A stretch of 64,000 bases of DNA from Methylococcales bacterium (GTDB lineage Bacteria; Pseudomonadota; Gammaproteobacteria; Methylococcales; Methylomonadaceae): positions 36,619-100,618 of the forward strand of contig JAURYI010000023.1 in assembly GCA_030654015.1 (NCBI GenBank), given 5' to 3'. The position numbers and the translations under genes were made by a program. The notes beneath the pieces are model-generated. The model was not told where the DNA came from. It saw only the letters and a list, made by a program, of their open reading frames with translations, and did no database searches. This document shows, one piece after another, positions 24,787 through 33,354 of the stretch. The first letter of the stretch is position 1. Each line of letters starts with the position of its first letter.

Positions 24787-25077
24787 GTGGAACAAAATAT
24801 AACGCTTAGTGAAGAAAACAACACTGATAAAGCGTCATTTATTAAACTAAACTCAACGCTTTGTTTTTTAATGACAAAGTTTAATAGTCATCAATGCCCA
24901 CAACTTTCTCAATTCATTGTCAAACATATTGCCCTGTTAGTTGAACACCCTGATGTGGCTAGCTCAGCCAACTGTCAAACCCTATACTTACAACTACTTC
25001 AGCAATGGCAAAGCATAACAACATCATTGTTGGAACAAAGAAAAAGTTTTGCTCTAAATAAGAAGCATATTCATTGA
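24787..25077 (+). CDS. small helical protein, third gene of Fur-box operon
   Basis: This 96-aa protein starts at GTG with an AAAGGA site upstream. The central part (QCPQLSQFIVKHIALLVEHPD, then LYLQLLQQWQSI) looks like a conserved helical core. I recall similar small proteins in iron-regulated operons of pseudomonads near fumC and sodA, but neither gene is here. Function unknown. Confidence 0.65.
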   Translation: MEQNITLSEENNTDKASFIKLNSTLCFLMTKFNSHQCPQLSQFIVKHIALLVEHPDVASSANCQTLYLQLLQQWQSITTSLLEQRKSFALNKKHIH

Positions 25078-25243
25078 TTACCAGTTGTATTGGCACTTGT
25101 GATAACGATAAAAAAAGGAACGATAAGTAAAGAAGAATTATAATGGTGGGTAGAGTTCAACAGGTGTTCTATCCGCTTAGCCTTTCTGCTAAGATACTCG
25201 CCCGAATTCACACACTTCCACTAAAAATTTCTGGGTAATAATT

Positions 25244-25567
25244 ATGGCCTTTGTAGTCACTGAAAATTGTATTAAATGTAAATTTACTGATTGTGTCGAT
25301 GTATGTCCTGTCGATTGCTTCCATGAAGGGCCTAACTTTTTAGTTATTGATCCCGATGAATGTATCGACTGCACTTTGTGTGAGCCAGAATGCCCTGCCA
25401 ATGCTATTTTTGCTGAAGATGAATTGCCAGAAGGGCAAGAGCATTTCATTGATCTGAATGCTGAATTAGCCAAAGAATGGCCGCTGATTACCGAAGTACA
25501 ATCGCCACTGCCTGACGCTGATGAATGGAATGGCAAAGAAGGCAAATTAGATTTGCTGGAAAGATAA
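25244..25567 (+). CDS. fdxA: FdxA, 7Fe ferredoxin
   Basis: This 107-aa electron carrier has the seven-iron ferredoxin layout. The N-terminal cluster loop [19 protein letters not shown] binds a [3Fe-4S]/[4Fe-4S] pair together with [17 protein letters not shown], and a C-terminal extension of about 45 residues (EWPLITEV) is typical of the Azotobacter-type protein. The ATG at 25244 gives the standard MAFVVTENC start. Its redox partner is not evident from the neighbours. Confidence 0.95.
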   Translation: MAFVVTENCIKCKFTDCVDVCPVDCFHEGPNFLVIDPDECIDCTLCEPECPANAIFAEDELPEGQEHFIDLNAELAKEWPLITEVQSPLPDADEWNGKEGKLDLLER

Positions 25568-25596
25568 TCACTCATTGCATCATTTCCCGCGCGGGC

Positions 25597-25663
25597 GAGA
25601 CTGTAAAAGTATTTAGGTGGGAGAGGCTTTAGCCTCGAATGCGAGGCTAAAGCCTCTCCCACC
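25597..25663. repeat. GAGACTGT / GTGGGAGAGGCTTTAGCCTCG palindromic repeat, copy 1
   Basis: A perfect 22-bp inverted repeat (25616-25637 and 25642-25663) with a 4-nt loop is preceded by GAGACTGTAAAAGTATT. A second copy lies at 27967-28111, so the two bracket zwf-pgl. This copy could terminate fdxA transcription. Confidence 0.85.
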
Positions 25664-25686
25664 CTGTCGCACGGGAATGCCGCTCA

Positions 25687-25752
25687 GACGCTCCAGCGTC
25701 ACGCAACGCAAGGACAGCGTTGCTGGATGAATTCCCACGCTGGAGCGTGGGG
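25687..25752. repeat. GACGCTCCAGCGTC-type palindromic repeat
   Basis: It comprises GACGCTCCAGCGTC, an inner CAACGC...GCGTTG pair, and a closing CCCACGCTGGAGCGTGGGG. It belongs to the same family as the core of 15413-15561 and ends 20 nt before zwf, so zwf transcription probably starts upstream of or within it. Confidence 0.75.
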
Positions 25753-25771
25753 ACTATAAATCTCTCACATT

Positions 25772-27259
25772 ATGCACGCTGAATCCTGTACTTACGTTAT
25801 CTTTGGTGCTACGGGCAATCTGTCCCGTATCAAATTAATGCCCGCTTTGTATCATCTCGATGTCGCTAATCGGTTACCGAAAGGTACAAAAATTCTCGCC
25901 ATTGGTCGGCGACCTTGGGATCAACAAAAATGGTTGGCTGAAGTTCATGAAATGATTCAGGCGAAAGCGAAAGAAGCCATTGATGAGGTGGTATTCCAGC
26001 GTTTTTGTGATCGCTTGTATTATCATCAGGGCGACATACAGCAAGAACAATGTTACAGCGAATTGGCAAACACACTTAACGATAAAGCCAATAAATTCCC
26101 CAAAAATATCGCTTTTTACTTGTCCATCAGCCCCTCCGATTTTGGCAAAGTGATGGAAATGCTAAGCAATCAACATTTATTTGATGAAGATTCAGGCTGG
26201 CGACGGGTGATTATTGAAAAACCGTTCGGCTACGATTTAGACAGCGCACAAGCCTTGCAAAAACGCATTGCTCACTATCTCACCGAAGAACAAATCTACC
26301 GTATTGACCATTATCTTGGTAAAGGTATGGTGCAGAACGTATTGGTATTCCGCTTTGCCAACGTCATGTTAGAACCGCTGTGGAATCGTAATTACATCGA
26401 CCACATTCAAATCACCCACTCGGAAGAACTGGGTATCGACAGTCGCGGCGATTATTACAATGGTTCAGGTGCAATGCGCGATATGTTGCAAAGTCATTTA
26501 TTGCAACTGTTGACGCTGGTAACGATGGAGCCGCCTGTGTCCATGGAAGCCGAATCGTTGCGTGATGAAAAAGTCAAAGTGTTAAAGTCCATCCGCCCCA
26601 TCCCCAAAGAAGCGGTACACGGTCATGCGTTTCGCGGTCAATATGCCAAAGGGCATATCAACGGCGAAAAGGTCAACGGCTATTTGCAGGAAGACAACGT
26701 CCCCGCCAACAGCGTCACGGAAACCTATGCGTCTATGAAACTCTATGTGGACAACTGGCGGTGGCGCGGTGTGCCGATGTATTTGCGCACGGGTAAACGC
26801 ATGGCAAAAGCCCAATCTATTATTTCCATCTGTTTCCGTCATCCGCCGCTGCAGTTTTTCCGTGATACCGCTGTGCAGTGCATGAACCCTAACTGGGTGA
26901 TACTGGGTATCCAACCCGAAGAAAGCATTCGCATTGAAATGACCGTCAAAGAACCCGGTCTGGAAATGCGTACCCGTCCCAGCAGTCTGGATGCCAGTTT
27001 CCGCAATGAAGATGAACAAGCCATTGATGCTTACGAAGACCTATTATTAGACGTGCTTAAAGGCGACCGCTCACTGTTTCTGCGTTTTGATGAAGTGGAA
27101 TATGCGTGGCGTATTGTTGACCCTATCTTGCAAACATGGGCAATGGAGCGCGACTACATCGCCACCTACCCCGCAGGATCATGGGGGCCAGAAGACAGCC
27201 GTTTATTTGATAAAGAAGCCCAATATTGGCGAACCAACCTAACCCCTGAGTGTAAATAA
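25772..27259 (+). CDS. zwf: glucose-6-phosphate dehydrogenase
   Basis: This enzyme oxidises glucose 6-phosphate to 6-phosphogluconolactone with NAD(P)+. The 495 aa are full length. The coenzyme fold begins [20 protein letters not shown], the active-site signature [13 protein letters not shown] lies at about 177-189, and a conserved EKPFGYDL precedes it. The C-terminal domain keeps the substrate-binding MYLRTGKRM. It is followed directly by pgl, whose ATG abuts the TAA stop. The pair feeds the pentose phosphate or oxidative RuMP route. Confidence 0.97.
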   Translation: MHAESCTYVIFGATGNLSRIKLMPALYHLDVANRLPKGTKILAIGRRPWDQQKWLAEVHEMIQAKAKEAIDEVVFQRFCDRLYYHQGDIQQEQCYSELANTLNDKANKFPKNIAFYLSISPSDFGKVMEMLSNQHLFDEDSGWRRVIIEKPFGYDLDSAQALQKRIAHYLTEEQIYRIDHYLGKGMVQNVLVFRFANVMLEPLWNRNYIDHIQITHSEELGIDSRGDYYNGSGAMRDMLQSHLLQLLTLVTMEPPVSMEAESLRDEKVKVLKSIRPIPKEAVHGHAFRGQYAKGHINGEKVNGYLQEDNVPANSVTETYASMKLYVDNWRWRGVPMYLRTGKRMAKAQSIISICFRHPPLQFFRDTAVQCMNPNWVILGIQPEESIRIEMTVKEPGLEMRTRPSSLDASFRNEDEQAIDAYEDLLLDVLKGDRSLFLRFDEVEYAWRIVDPILQTWAMERDYIATYPAGSWGPEDSRLFDKEAQYWRTNLTPECK

Positions 27260-27943
27260 ATGCAGAAATCTATTAACTGGCATCGTTTTGATACTGCCGA
27301 TCAAGTCGCTACAGCGGCAGCTCGACAGATTATTGACGCAGCACAGCAAGCCATCGCCGATCACGGCACGTTTAAACTGGTTTTAGCAGGTGGTACAACC
27401 CCTGAAAAAGTCTATTGCTTACTGGCCGACACCAATGCCGATTGGGCAAACTGGATTATTTATTACGGTGATGAACGCTGTTTACCTGTAGGACATCCTG
27501 ACAGAAACAACGTATTGGCTGAACAAGCGTTTTTGAATAAAGTCTCTATTCCAAGTGAACAGATTTTCACTATTCCCGCTGAATCCGACCCTGTCACAGC
27601 GGCTAAAGACTATCAACCCATCGTTGCCAATGCCTTACCGTTTGATATGGTGTTATTGGGTTTAGGCGAAGACGGACATACTGCCAGTCTATTTCCTAAC
27701 CATGTTCACAATGAAGATGAGCTGATGCACCCCGTATTCAACTCACCTAAACCACCTTCTGAGCGAGTTTCCGTGAGTGCAAAAGCCTTAAGTGATACCA
27801 CGCATTTAGTGTTTTTAGTAACTGGCGAAAACAAGCAGGACATCGTAAAAGCATGGCGTGCAGGTGCAGATTTACCGATTGCGACCATAGAACCTGAAAA
27901 TGCGATTGATGTGTATATTGATAGCGCGGCAGATAACGCCTAG
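27260..27943 (+). CDS. pgl: 6-phosphogluconolactonase
   Basis: This 227-aa DevB-type lactonase hydrolyses the product of Zwf. Family motifs visible are LVLAGGTTPEKVY near residue 46, WIIYYGDERCLPVGHPDRN near 73, and LGLGEDGHTASLFPNH near 133. The start codon follows the zwf stop with no gap, so translation is coupled. A strong palindromic repeat lies 24 nt after the stop. Confidence 0.96.
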   Translation: MQKSINWHRFDTADQVATAAARQIIDAAQQAIADHGTFKLVLAGGTTPEKVYCLLADTNADWANWIIYYGDERCLPVGHPDRNNVLAEQAFLNKVSIPSEQIFTIPAESDPVTAAKDYQPIVANALPFDMVLLGLGEDGHTASLFPNHVHNEDELMHPVFNSPKPPSERVSVSAKALSDTTHLVFLVTGENKQDIVKAWRAGADLPIATIEPENAIDVYIDSAADNA

Positions 27944-27966
27944 CCATTAACGTTAGTTCCCAAGCT

Positions 27967-28111
27967 GGAGAGACTGTGAAAGTATTATTAAATAATCCAC
28001 AAAACAGTTTTTGAATTTTGTAAGTTATTGTTTTTATATAATGTGGGAGGGGCTTTAGCCCCGAAAAGCGAGGCTAAAGCCCCTCCCACACGAATACTTT
28101 CACAGCCTCTC
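27967..28111. repeat. GAGACTGT / GTGGGAGGGGCTTTAGCC palindromic repeat, copy 2
   Basis: An inner 22-bp inverted repeat (28042-28063 and 28069-28090, one G-T mismatch) sits within outer arms GAGACTGTGAAAGTATT and AATACTTTCACAGCCTCTC. It is the fuller copy of the element at 25597-25663 and lies between the convergent pgl and lipoprotein genes. Confidence 0.85.
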
Positions 28112-28144
28112 ACGCTTGGATACTAGCGCAAACCAAAGCCAAAA

Positions 28145-28474
28145 CTATTCAAGACTAAACTTACAATTCTTCGCCCAATCCTCCTTATTTTTCGCTTCAA
28201 TACAATTCAACGCCTCTTTCTGAGTCAGAATAGTCGTACAACGACGGACGATTTTTTCCTTTTCCCCTGTCGCACTTAAAATTAAATTAATACCCGTTGA
28301 TGACAGCGATTTCATTAAATCATTGGCAATAGGATCGCTTGTGGGGTCAGCTTGATAATTCAAGGCAATCAGATGATCGTACAGTGTTTCACATTGCGTA
28401 GGTGTTGCAGGTTCAAAATATTCGCAACCGACCAGCAGTAACGGCATTAATACTAAAAGACGAAGCAACATCAT
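28145..28474 (-). CDS. small lipoprotein, unknown
   Basis: This 109-aa protein has a lipoprotein signal peptide ending in the lipobox LLVGC (Cys about 17). The mature part has five further Cys spread through QCETLYDHL, RRCTTIL, LNCIEAK and NCKFSLE, suggesting disulfides in the periplasm. I start at the ATG at 28474 with an AGGAG site 6 nt upstream; an open frame continues to 28573 but lacks a signal. Family not recognised. Confidence 0.78.
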   Translation of the reverse strand: MMLLRLLVLMPLLLVGCEYFEPATPTQCETLYDHLIALNYQADPTSDPIANDLMKSLSSTGINLILSATGEKEKIVRRCTTILTQKEALNCIEAKNKEDWAKNCKFSLE

Positions 28475-28529
28475 AAAAGACTCCTGAAAATAAATGACAA
28501 TCAACGAACGGGCAGATTGCGGTTTGTGG

Positions 28530-29816
28530 CTACATTGTGTGCTGTGAATGCCACGCATTGCAAGTCTGTTCAATCAATGCCACCGCATTCAACACCCCTT
28601 GCGTGGGTGAAATATTCTGTTTGGCGTAGTGCGCAAAGCTTGCCATTTCATCGGCGTATTCAGAATACAGTACCGCTTTCAGTCGGTCTGCCAATTTTTT
28701 CGCCGTTGCGTGTTTGACGGGTAATGGCGCGGGGGCTAATCGCGAGCATTGTAATTGATAGCCCCAAAATAATTGTTCATCCATAAAAGGAATAACCACC
28801 GATGGACAACCGCTCAAGGTCGCGGCATGAGACGTACCCGCACCGCCATGATGCACTACTGCCGCGCAATATTGAAATAGCGGTTGATGCGGATGTCGTC
28901 CGATGAAAAACACGTCGCCTTGTTGCGTCTCCGCTGGATAATTAGGCGAACTGGTTTGAATAATGGCACGGCAACCCGCCAACCGCGCCGCATTAATAAA
29001 TAACTCCATGCTCCATTCAGGAACGGCTTGTTGCAAACTGCCAAACGTCATATAAACAGGCTTTTCACCTGCATCTAAAAACGCCTGCAATGCGGGCGAG
29101 GGTTGCCAGTGTTCGGCGCGTTCGGGTAAATTCAAAAACCCACACAATTTATTAACCGCCTGCCATTCATTTTGTAATGGACAAAGAAACGCATCCACCG
29201 CCACCAGATTCAGTAAATCTGAACTCAATAAGCTGTCAAAAACGTGTTTAAACGGCGGCATACCTTCGGCAAACCATAAGCGCCTCAGGCGTTTTTTTAA
29301 CAGCCAATCAAAAATCGCGTTCAGTAATCGCCACTGCCAGCGGTTGATGACACGCCCTAAATCAGGAAAATGAAACGGCGGATGACTATCGGTTGGAATC
29401 GCCGCGTGGCAAAAGGTCACGCTGATATGCGGTTTATTCTGTTTTTTAGCGGCGAGTTTTAACGGATATAAAAAATGATGTCCAATGACCACATCATTGT
29501 CTGCGGCTAATTGCAGGGATGCCTGATAAATTTCTGCTTCATAAGGAAAAAAACTAACTTCCAGCAAGGCGATTAACCACTGCAAGGTATTCATTTTAAA
29601 AGTACGCTGGGCAAAACCTTCCATATCAAAATCAATCCGTGCGGGAATTTGCCGATAATTAATCGCCAACGTCTCGCAGGTTTCTTGATAACTGCGATTA
29701 TCAATGCTGCTCACCACTAAAGTGACGGTATGCCCCGCGTTTTGCAAACCGTCTGCCAGAGCGATTAAAGGGCGAATATCACCATTTGAACCCCACGTTT
29801 GTATGCCTATTTTCAT
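28530..29816 (-). CDS. UDP-glycosyltransferase, MGT/sterol-glucosyltransferase type
   Basis: This 428-aa GT-B fold enzyme transfers a sugar from a nucleotide donor to a small hydrophobic acceptor. The N-terminus MKIGIQTWGSNGDIRPLIAL and the donor-site segment VVHHGGAGTSHAATLSGCPS with VVIPFMDEQLFWG are typical of the family (GT1). KPVYMTFGSLQQ is the linker-domain motif. I start at the ATG at 29816 because the upstream seven codons begin at TTG. The acceptor could be a lipid, sterol or secondary metabolite. It trails the signalling operon by 38 nt. Confidence 0.87.
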   Translation of the reverse strand: MKIGIQTWGSNGDIRPLIALADGLQNAGHTVTLVVSSIDNRSYQETCETLAINYRQIPARIDFDMEGFAQRTFKMNTLQWLIALLEVSFFPYEAEIYQASLQLAADNDVVIGHHFLYPLKLAAKKQNKPHISVTFCHAAIPTDSHPPFHFPDLGRVINRWQWRLLNAIFDWLLKKRLRRLWFAEGMPPFKHVFDSLLSSDLLNLVAVDAFLCPLQNEWQAVNKLCGFLNLPERAEHWQPSPALQAFLDAGEKPVYMTFGSLQQAVPEWSMELFINAARLAGCRAIIQTSSPNYPAETQQGDVFFIGRHPHQPLFQYCAAVVHHGGAGTSHAATLSGCPSVVIPFMDEQLFWGYQLQCSRLAPAPLPVKHATAKKLADRLKAVLYSEYADEMASFAHYAKQNISPTQGVLNAVALIEQTCNAWHSQHTM

Positions 29817-29854
29817 GATGAGCGCTGGAGTAGCCAAATTAAAATTAAACGTCT

Positions 29855-31931
29855 TTATAACTGTTCGCGTAACAGTTGTTCAAATTCCTGTGCGGGTAAT
29901 GGTCGGCTTTTGATATATCCCTGATAACTGTTACAGCCTTTTTCTTGTAGAAAAGCCAATTGTTCTGGGGTTTCTACTCCTTCCGCTAACACTTTAAAAC
30001 CCAGTATATGCCCCATTGCAATAATGGTGGATGCGATTGCCATGTCGTCTTGTTGGTACGGAATGTCATCAATAAAACTTTTGTCTATTTTTAGCGTGCT
30101 AACGGGAAAGTGCTTGAGATAAGCCAGTGAGGAATAGCCCGTACCAAAGTCATCAATAGCAAGATGTACGCCTAGCTGGCGTAGATTATTCAACATAAAC
30201 AGGGAAGTATCCTGATTATCCATCAAGCCACTTTCGGTGAGTTCCAATTCCAGATAGTGTGCGGGAAAGGCGGTGTCTTTCAGTACCTCAACAACCAGAG
30301 CAATCATATCGCTATGCCGAAACTGATGAGGAGAGATATTGACAGCCAGCACTAAAGGCGGTAATCCTGCATCCAGCCATTGTTTACCCTGACGACAGGT
30401 TTCACGCAATATCCATGCACCTATGGTAGCAATAAACCCGTTTTCTTCAGCAAAGTTAATAAATTGCCACGGTGAGGTAAAACCCTCTATCGGCTGTTGC
30501 CAACGAATCAAGGCTTCGGCACCGATAATTTTACCCGTAGCAATATCTACTTGCGGCTGGTAATACACCAATAATTCTTCTCGTTCAATCACCTGTCGCA
30601 AACGCTTTTCCAACTCGATATGTTGTCGCGCGGCAATGGTCAACTCTTCAGAAAAATAAGCATAACAATTACGACCACTGTCTTTGGCTTTGTATAACGC
30701 GGCATCGGCATGATCCATAAGGTGTTCTGGCGTTGTACCGTGTTGCCCATACACACTGATACCAATGCTGACACCTATGTAGACTTCATACTCCGTGTCC
30801 ATATTCAAATAAAACGGTTTTTTAAAACTGGCAATAATATTTTCGGCGATATGCGCCCCGTCATCGACATGGTTAATACTATCTAATAAAACAGTAAATT
30901 CATCACCGCCTAAACGCGCAATCATATCGGAATTATTCAGGTGTAACGATAAACGATTAGCCACTTGCTGCAACAATTCATCACCTGCCAGATGCCCCAA
31001 GCTATCATTAATAGATTTGAAGTGATCTATATCCAGCATCATTAATGCCATCAGACCGCCATTATTTGTGCAGAGATTAATACCAAGCTGTAAACGCTCC
31101 AACAACAAGCGGCGATTAGGTAGCCCCGTTAATGGATCGTAAAATGACAGTTGGCGGATTTGCTCTTCAGCGGATTTGTAGTTGGTGATGTCGGTCATGG
31201 TGCCGATGTAATGAATGGTCACATCTTCATTTTTGACGGCGGTGATTGTTAACCATTCAGGATAGACTTCCCCATTCTTACGCCTGTTCCACACTTCGCC
31301 CTGCCATGCGCCCGTGTTTTCAATGCTTTGCCACATTCCACGATAAAAATCGCTATCGTGACGACCCGATTTAAGAAAGCGGGGATTTATACCGACAACT
31401 TCGTCGCTACTGTAACCCGTTACTTCGCTGAAAGCTTTGTTGACACGAATAATAATGTTGTCAGCCGTGGTAATGATAATACCTTGTTGCGATTCAAACA
31501 CTGATGCCGCCAGTGTGAGTGCGGCGTTATTTTCTTGTAATTGCTGATATTGGCTATGAAGACGCAGAAAAACATGAACCTTGGCTTTCAAAATATGATC
31601 GTCCAGCGGCTTAGTCAGATAATCGGTTGCGCCTGCCGTATAGCCGTGCATTTTGTCGCTGTTTTCTTTGTAGGCAGCCGTTAAAAAAATCACGGGCGTG
31701 AACCGTGCGGGCATCGGCGCGTAGTTGCTCACAGACTTCATAGCCATCCATTTCAGGCATTTGTACGTCGAGTAAAATCAGTGCGTAGCCAGTTTCAATG
31801 ACCATGCTCAAGGCATCAAAGCCATTGCTTGCTTCGTGTAAATCGGCATCCACGCCTTTCAAAATGGTGCGTATGGCAAAGCGGTTGCTTGGATTATCAT
31901 CAACAATTAAAATCTTGGCTCTTTTCATCAT
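29855..31931 (-). pseudogene. REC-PAS-GGDEF-EAL response regulator, frameshifted
   Basis: A single gene appears split. Codons from 31931 encode a receiver start (KILIVDDNPSNRF, phospho-Asp in LLDVQMPEMDGYE) up to LRADART. The reading frame that completes the receiver (FTPVIFLTAAYKENSD, then YLTKPLDD) is shifted. Total length is 1 modulo 3; restoring two bases near 31703-31707 gives DARTRFTPVIFLTA and a protein of about 692 aa. Downstream are one PAS domain, an intact GGDEF motif, and an EAL domain with EALIRWQ, DDFGTGYSSL and AEGVET. An intact product would make or degrade cyclic-di-GMP under kinase control. It may be a true mutation or an assembly error. The start overlaps the cheB stop (TAATG). 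Confidence 0.85.
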
Positions 31932-32500
31932 TATTTTTCATCCACCGAAACTAACAAACTCATCATATCTTCTACGCCAACAACATAATCCACATCAACT
32001 TTTGCAATGATGGCATCAGGCATGGTGTTAAATTCCGCCTCCAGTGGATCTAATACGATACACAAGCCGCCCAGTTGTTTGACAGAGACCATCCCATCAG
32101 CACCATCAGAATTCGCGCCGCTGAGTATAACGGCAATCAGACTGCTATCAAACGCTTCCGCCGCACTTTTAAATAATACATCAATACTGGGGCGCACAGA
32201 TTTAACAGGCTTGTCCTCTGATAAGGAGAAGGTATGAGGCAGTTTTTGTTCAACCCGTAAGTGATAATCAGGTGGCGCGACATAAATATGTCCCGCAACA
32301 ATCAGCTCTTTGTCTCTTGCCATTGTCACGGGCAAGTCGGTCGCGGCACCCAGTGTATGTGCAAGATGACTTTCACACCCTTGAAGCAGATGCGCTACGA
32401 CAACCACCGCTAACGAATATTCTTTAGGCAAGGCAGCTAATAGTCGCTTTACCAGCGGTATGCCGCCTGCTGACAAACCGATAACTAACATTTTATACAT
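31931..32500 (-). CDS. stand-alone CheB-type methylesterase domain
   Basis: This 189-aa protein is only the catalytic domain of CheB, which demethylates or deamidates receptor glutamyl residues. The likely triad is Ser10 in GLSAGG, His37 in VVVVAHL and Asp132 in SGANSDGADGM. The receiver domain normally fused in front is absent; three receivers sit instead on the adjacent kinase. The start overlaps the cheR stop by 1 nt (TAATG) and its stop overlaps the next gene the same way. Confidence 0.9.
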   Translation of the reverse strand: MYKMLVIGLSAGGIPLVKRLLAALPKEYSLAVVVVAHLLQGCESHLAHTLGAATDLPVTMARDKELIVAGHIYVAPPDYHLRVEQKLPHTFSLSEDKPVKSVRPSIDVLFKSAAEAFDSSLIAVILSGANSDGADGMVSVKQLGGLCIVLDPLEAEFNTMPDAIIAKVDVDYVVGVEDMMSLLVSVDEK

Positions 32501-33354
32501 TAGGATGTCCCGATACGTTTACGATATAACTGCAATACACCATCTAACAATTCCAATTGCGGATGTTTTTCGGACAGGTCTACAATATATTCAGCCCTTC
32601 CCAGCAATAAATAGCCGCCACGCTCCAGACTGCGCGTCAGTAAATTAACAACGTATTCTTGCAGTGCGTTCCCAAAATACAGCAACACATTACGACACAC
32701 CACCAACTGCATTTCTTTAAACACATCGTCAACCACTAAATTATGCTGAATAAATTCTATCGGCTGTTTAAATTCGCTACGAATGCGAATGTCACTCTCT
32801 GTTTCAACAAAAAAATCAGTAAAATTACCAGTGCCGCCTGCCTGTAGATAATTATCGCTCCACTGTGGTTTATGCTCTATTGACCAGCATCCCAACCGCG
32901 CTTTATCGAGAAATAACGGATTAATATCGGAACTGAAAAGTCGGCTTCTTTTTAATAAACCTGCTTCATGTAACAGGATGACTAAACTATACGCTTCTTG
33001 TCCATAGCCACAACCCGCTTGCCAGACGTTGATGCGTGGAAAACTGGCAAGTTGCGGCAACACCTTGGTGCGTAAATAATCCCAAACGACAGGATTACGG
33101 AAAAAATCTGAAGTCGGGACAAAAATATGATTAATCACAGTTTGTGCGACAGTTTCATCATATAGCACTATCGGTATCAGTTGCGATAAATGCTCAACGT
33201 CAAAATAAGAGGTCAATTCTAATAAACGCCGTTTTAACGAGGCTCTGGCATAACCCATGAAGTCATAGCCGTAGCGTTCTTTAAGTGCGTACAGCAGCAA
33301 GTTGACCTCTACATCCTCGATGTGGTGACTATTCCATTTGGGCAAGGTGGTCAT
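32500..33354 (-). CDS. CheR-type protein-glutamate methyltransferase
   Basis: This 284-aa SAM-dependent methyltransferase methylates glutamates of chemoreceptors or receptor-like kinases. It has the helical N-terminal CheR domain (YGYDFMGYARASLKRRLLEL), the SAM-binding motif VWQAGCGYGQEAYSL, and CRNVLLYFGN, the usual CheR NxxxYF motif. It overlaps the stop of the upstream hybrid kinase by 4 nt and the following cheB by 1 nt. No classical receptor or CheW is in the operon, so the target is probably the kinase itself or a remote receptor. Confidence 0.92.
   Translation of the reverse strand: MTTLPKWNSHHIEDVEVNLLLYALKERYGYDFMGYARASLKRRLLELTSYFDVEHLSQLIPIVLYDETVAQTVINHIFVPTSDFFRNPVVWDYLRTKVLPQLASFPRINVWQAGCGYGQEAYSLVILLHEAGLLKRSRLFSSDINPLFLDKARLGCWSIEHKPQWSDNYLQAGGTGNFTDFFVETESDIRIRSEFKQPIEFIQHNLVVDDVFKEMQLVVCRNVLLYFGNALQEYVVNLLTRSLERGGYLLLGRAEYIVDLSEKHPQLELLDGVLQLYRKRIGTS

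Noticed and set aside
25176..25193. CTTAGC / GCTAAG hairpin before fdxA
   Set aside because: The 6-bp stem is too short to call a regulatory RNA or terminator on its own.
25189..25662. 157-codon minus-strand frame over fdxA
   Set aside because: It is antisense to a clear ferredoxin and extends into a palindromic repeat.
31611..31931. Separate 106-aa receiver-only protein
   Set aside because: The frame stops in meaningless sequence exactly where the shifted frame completes the receiver, so a frameshifted single gene is the better reading.
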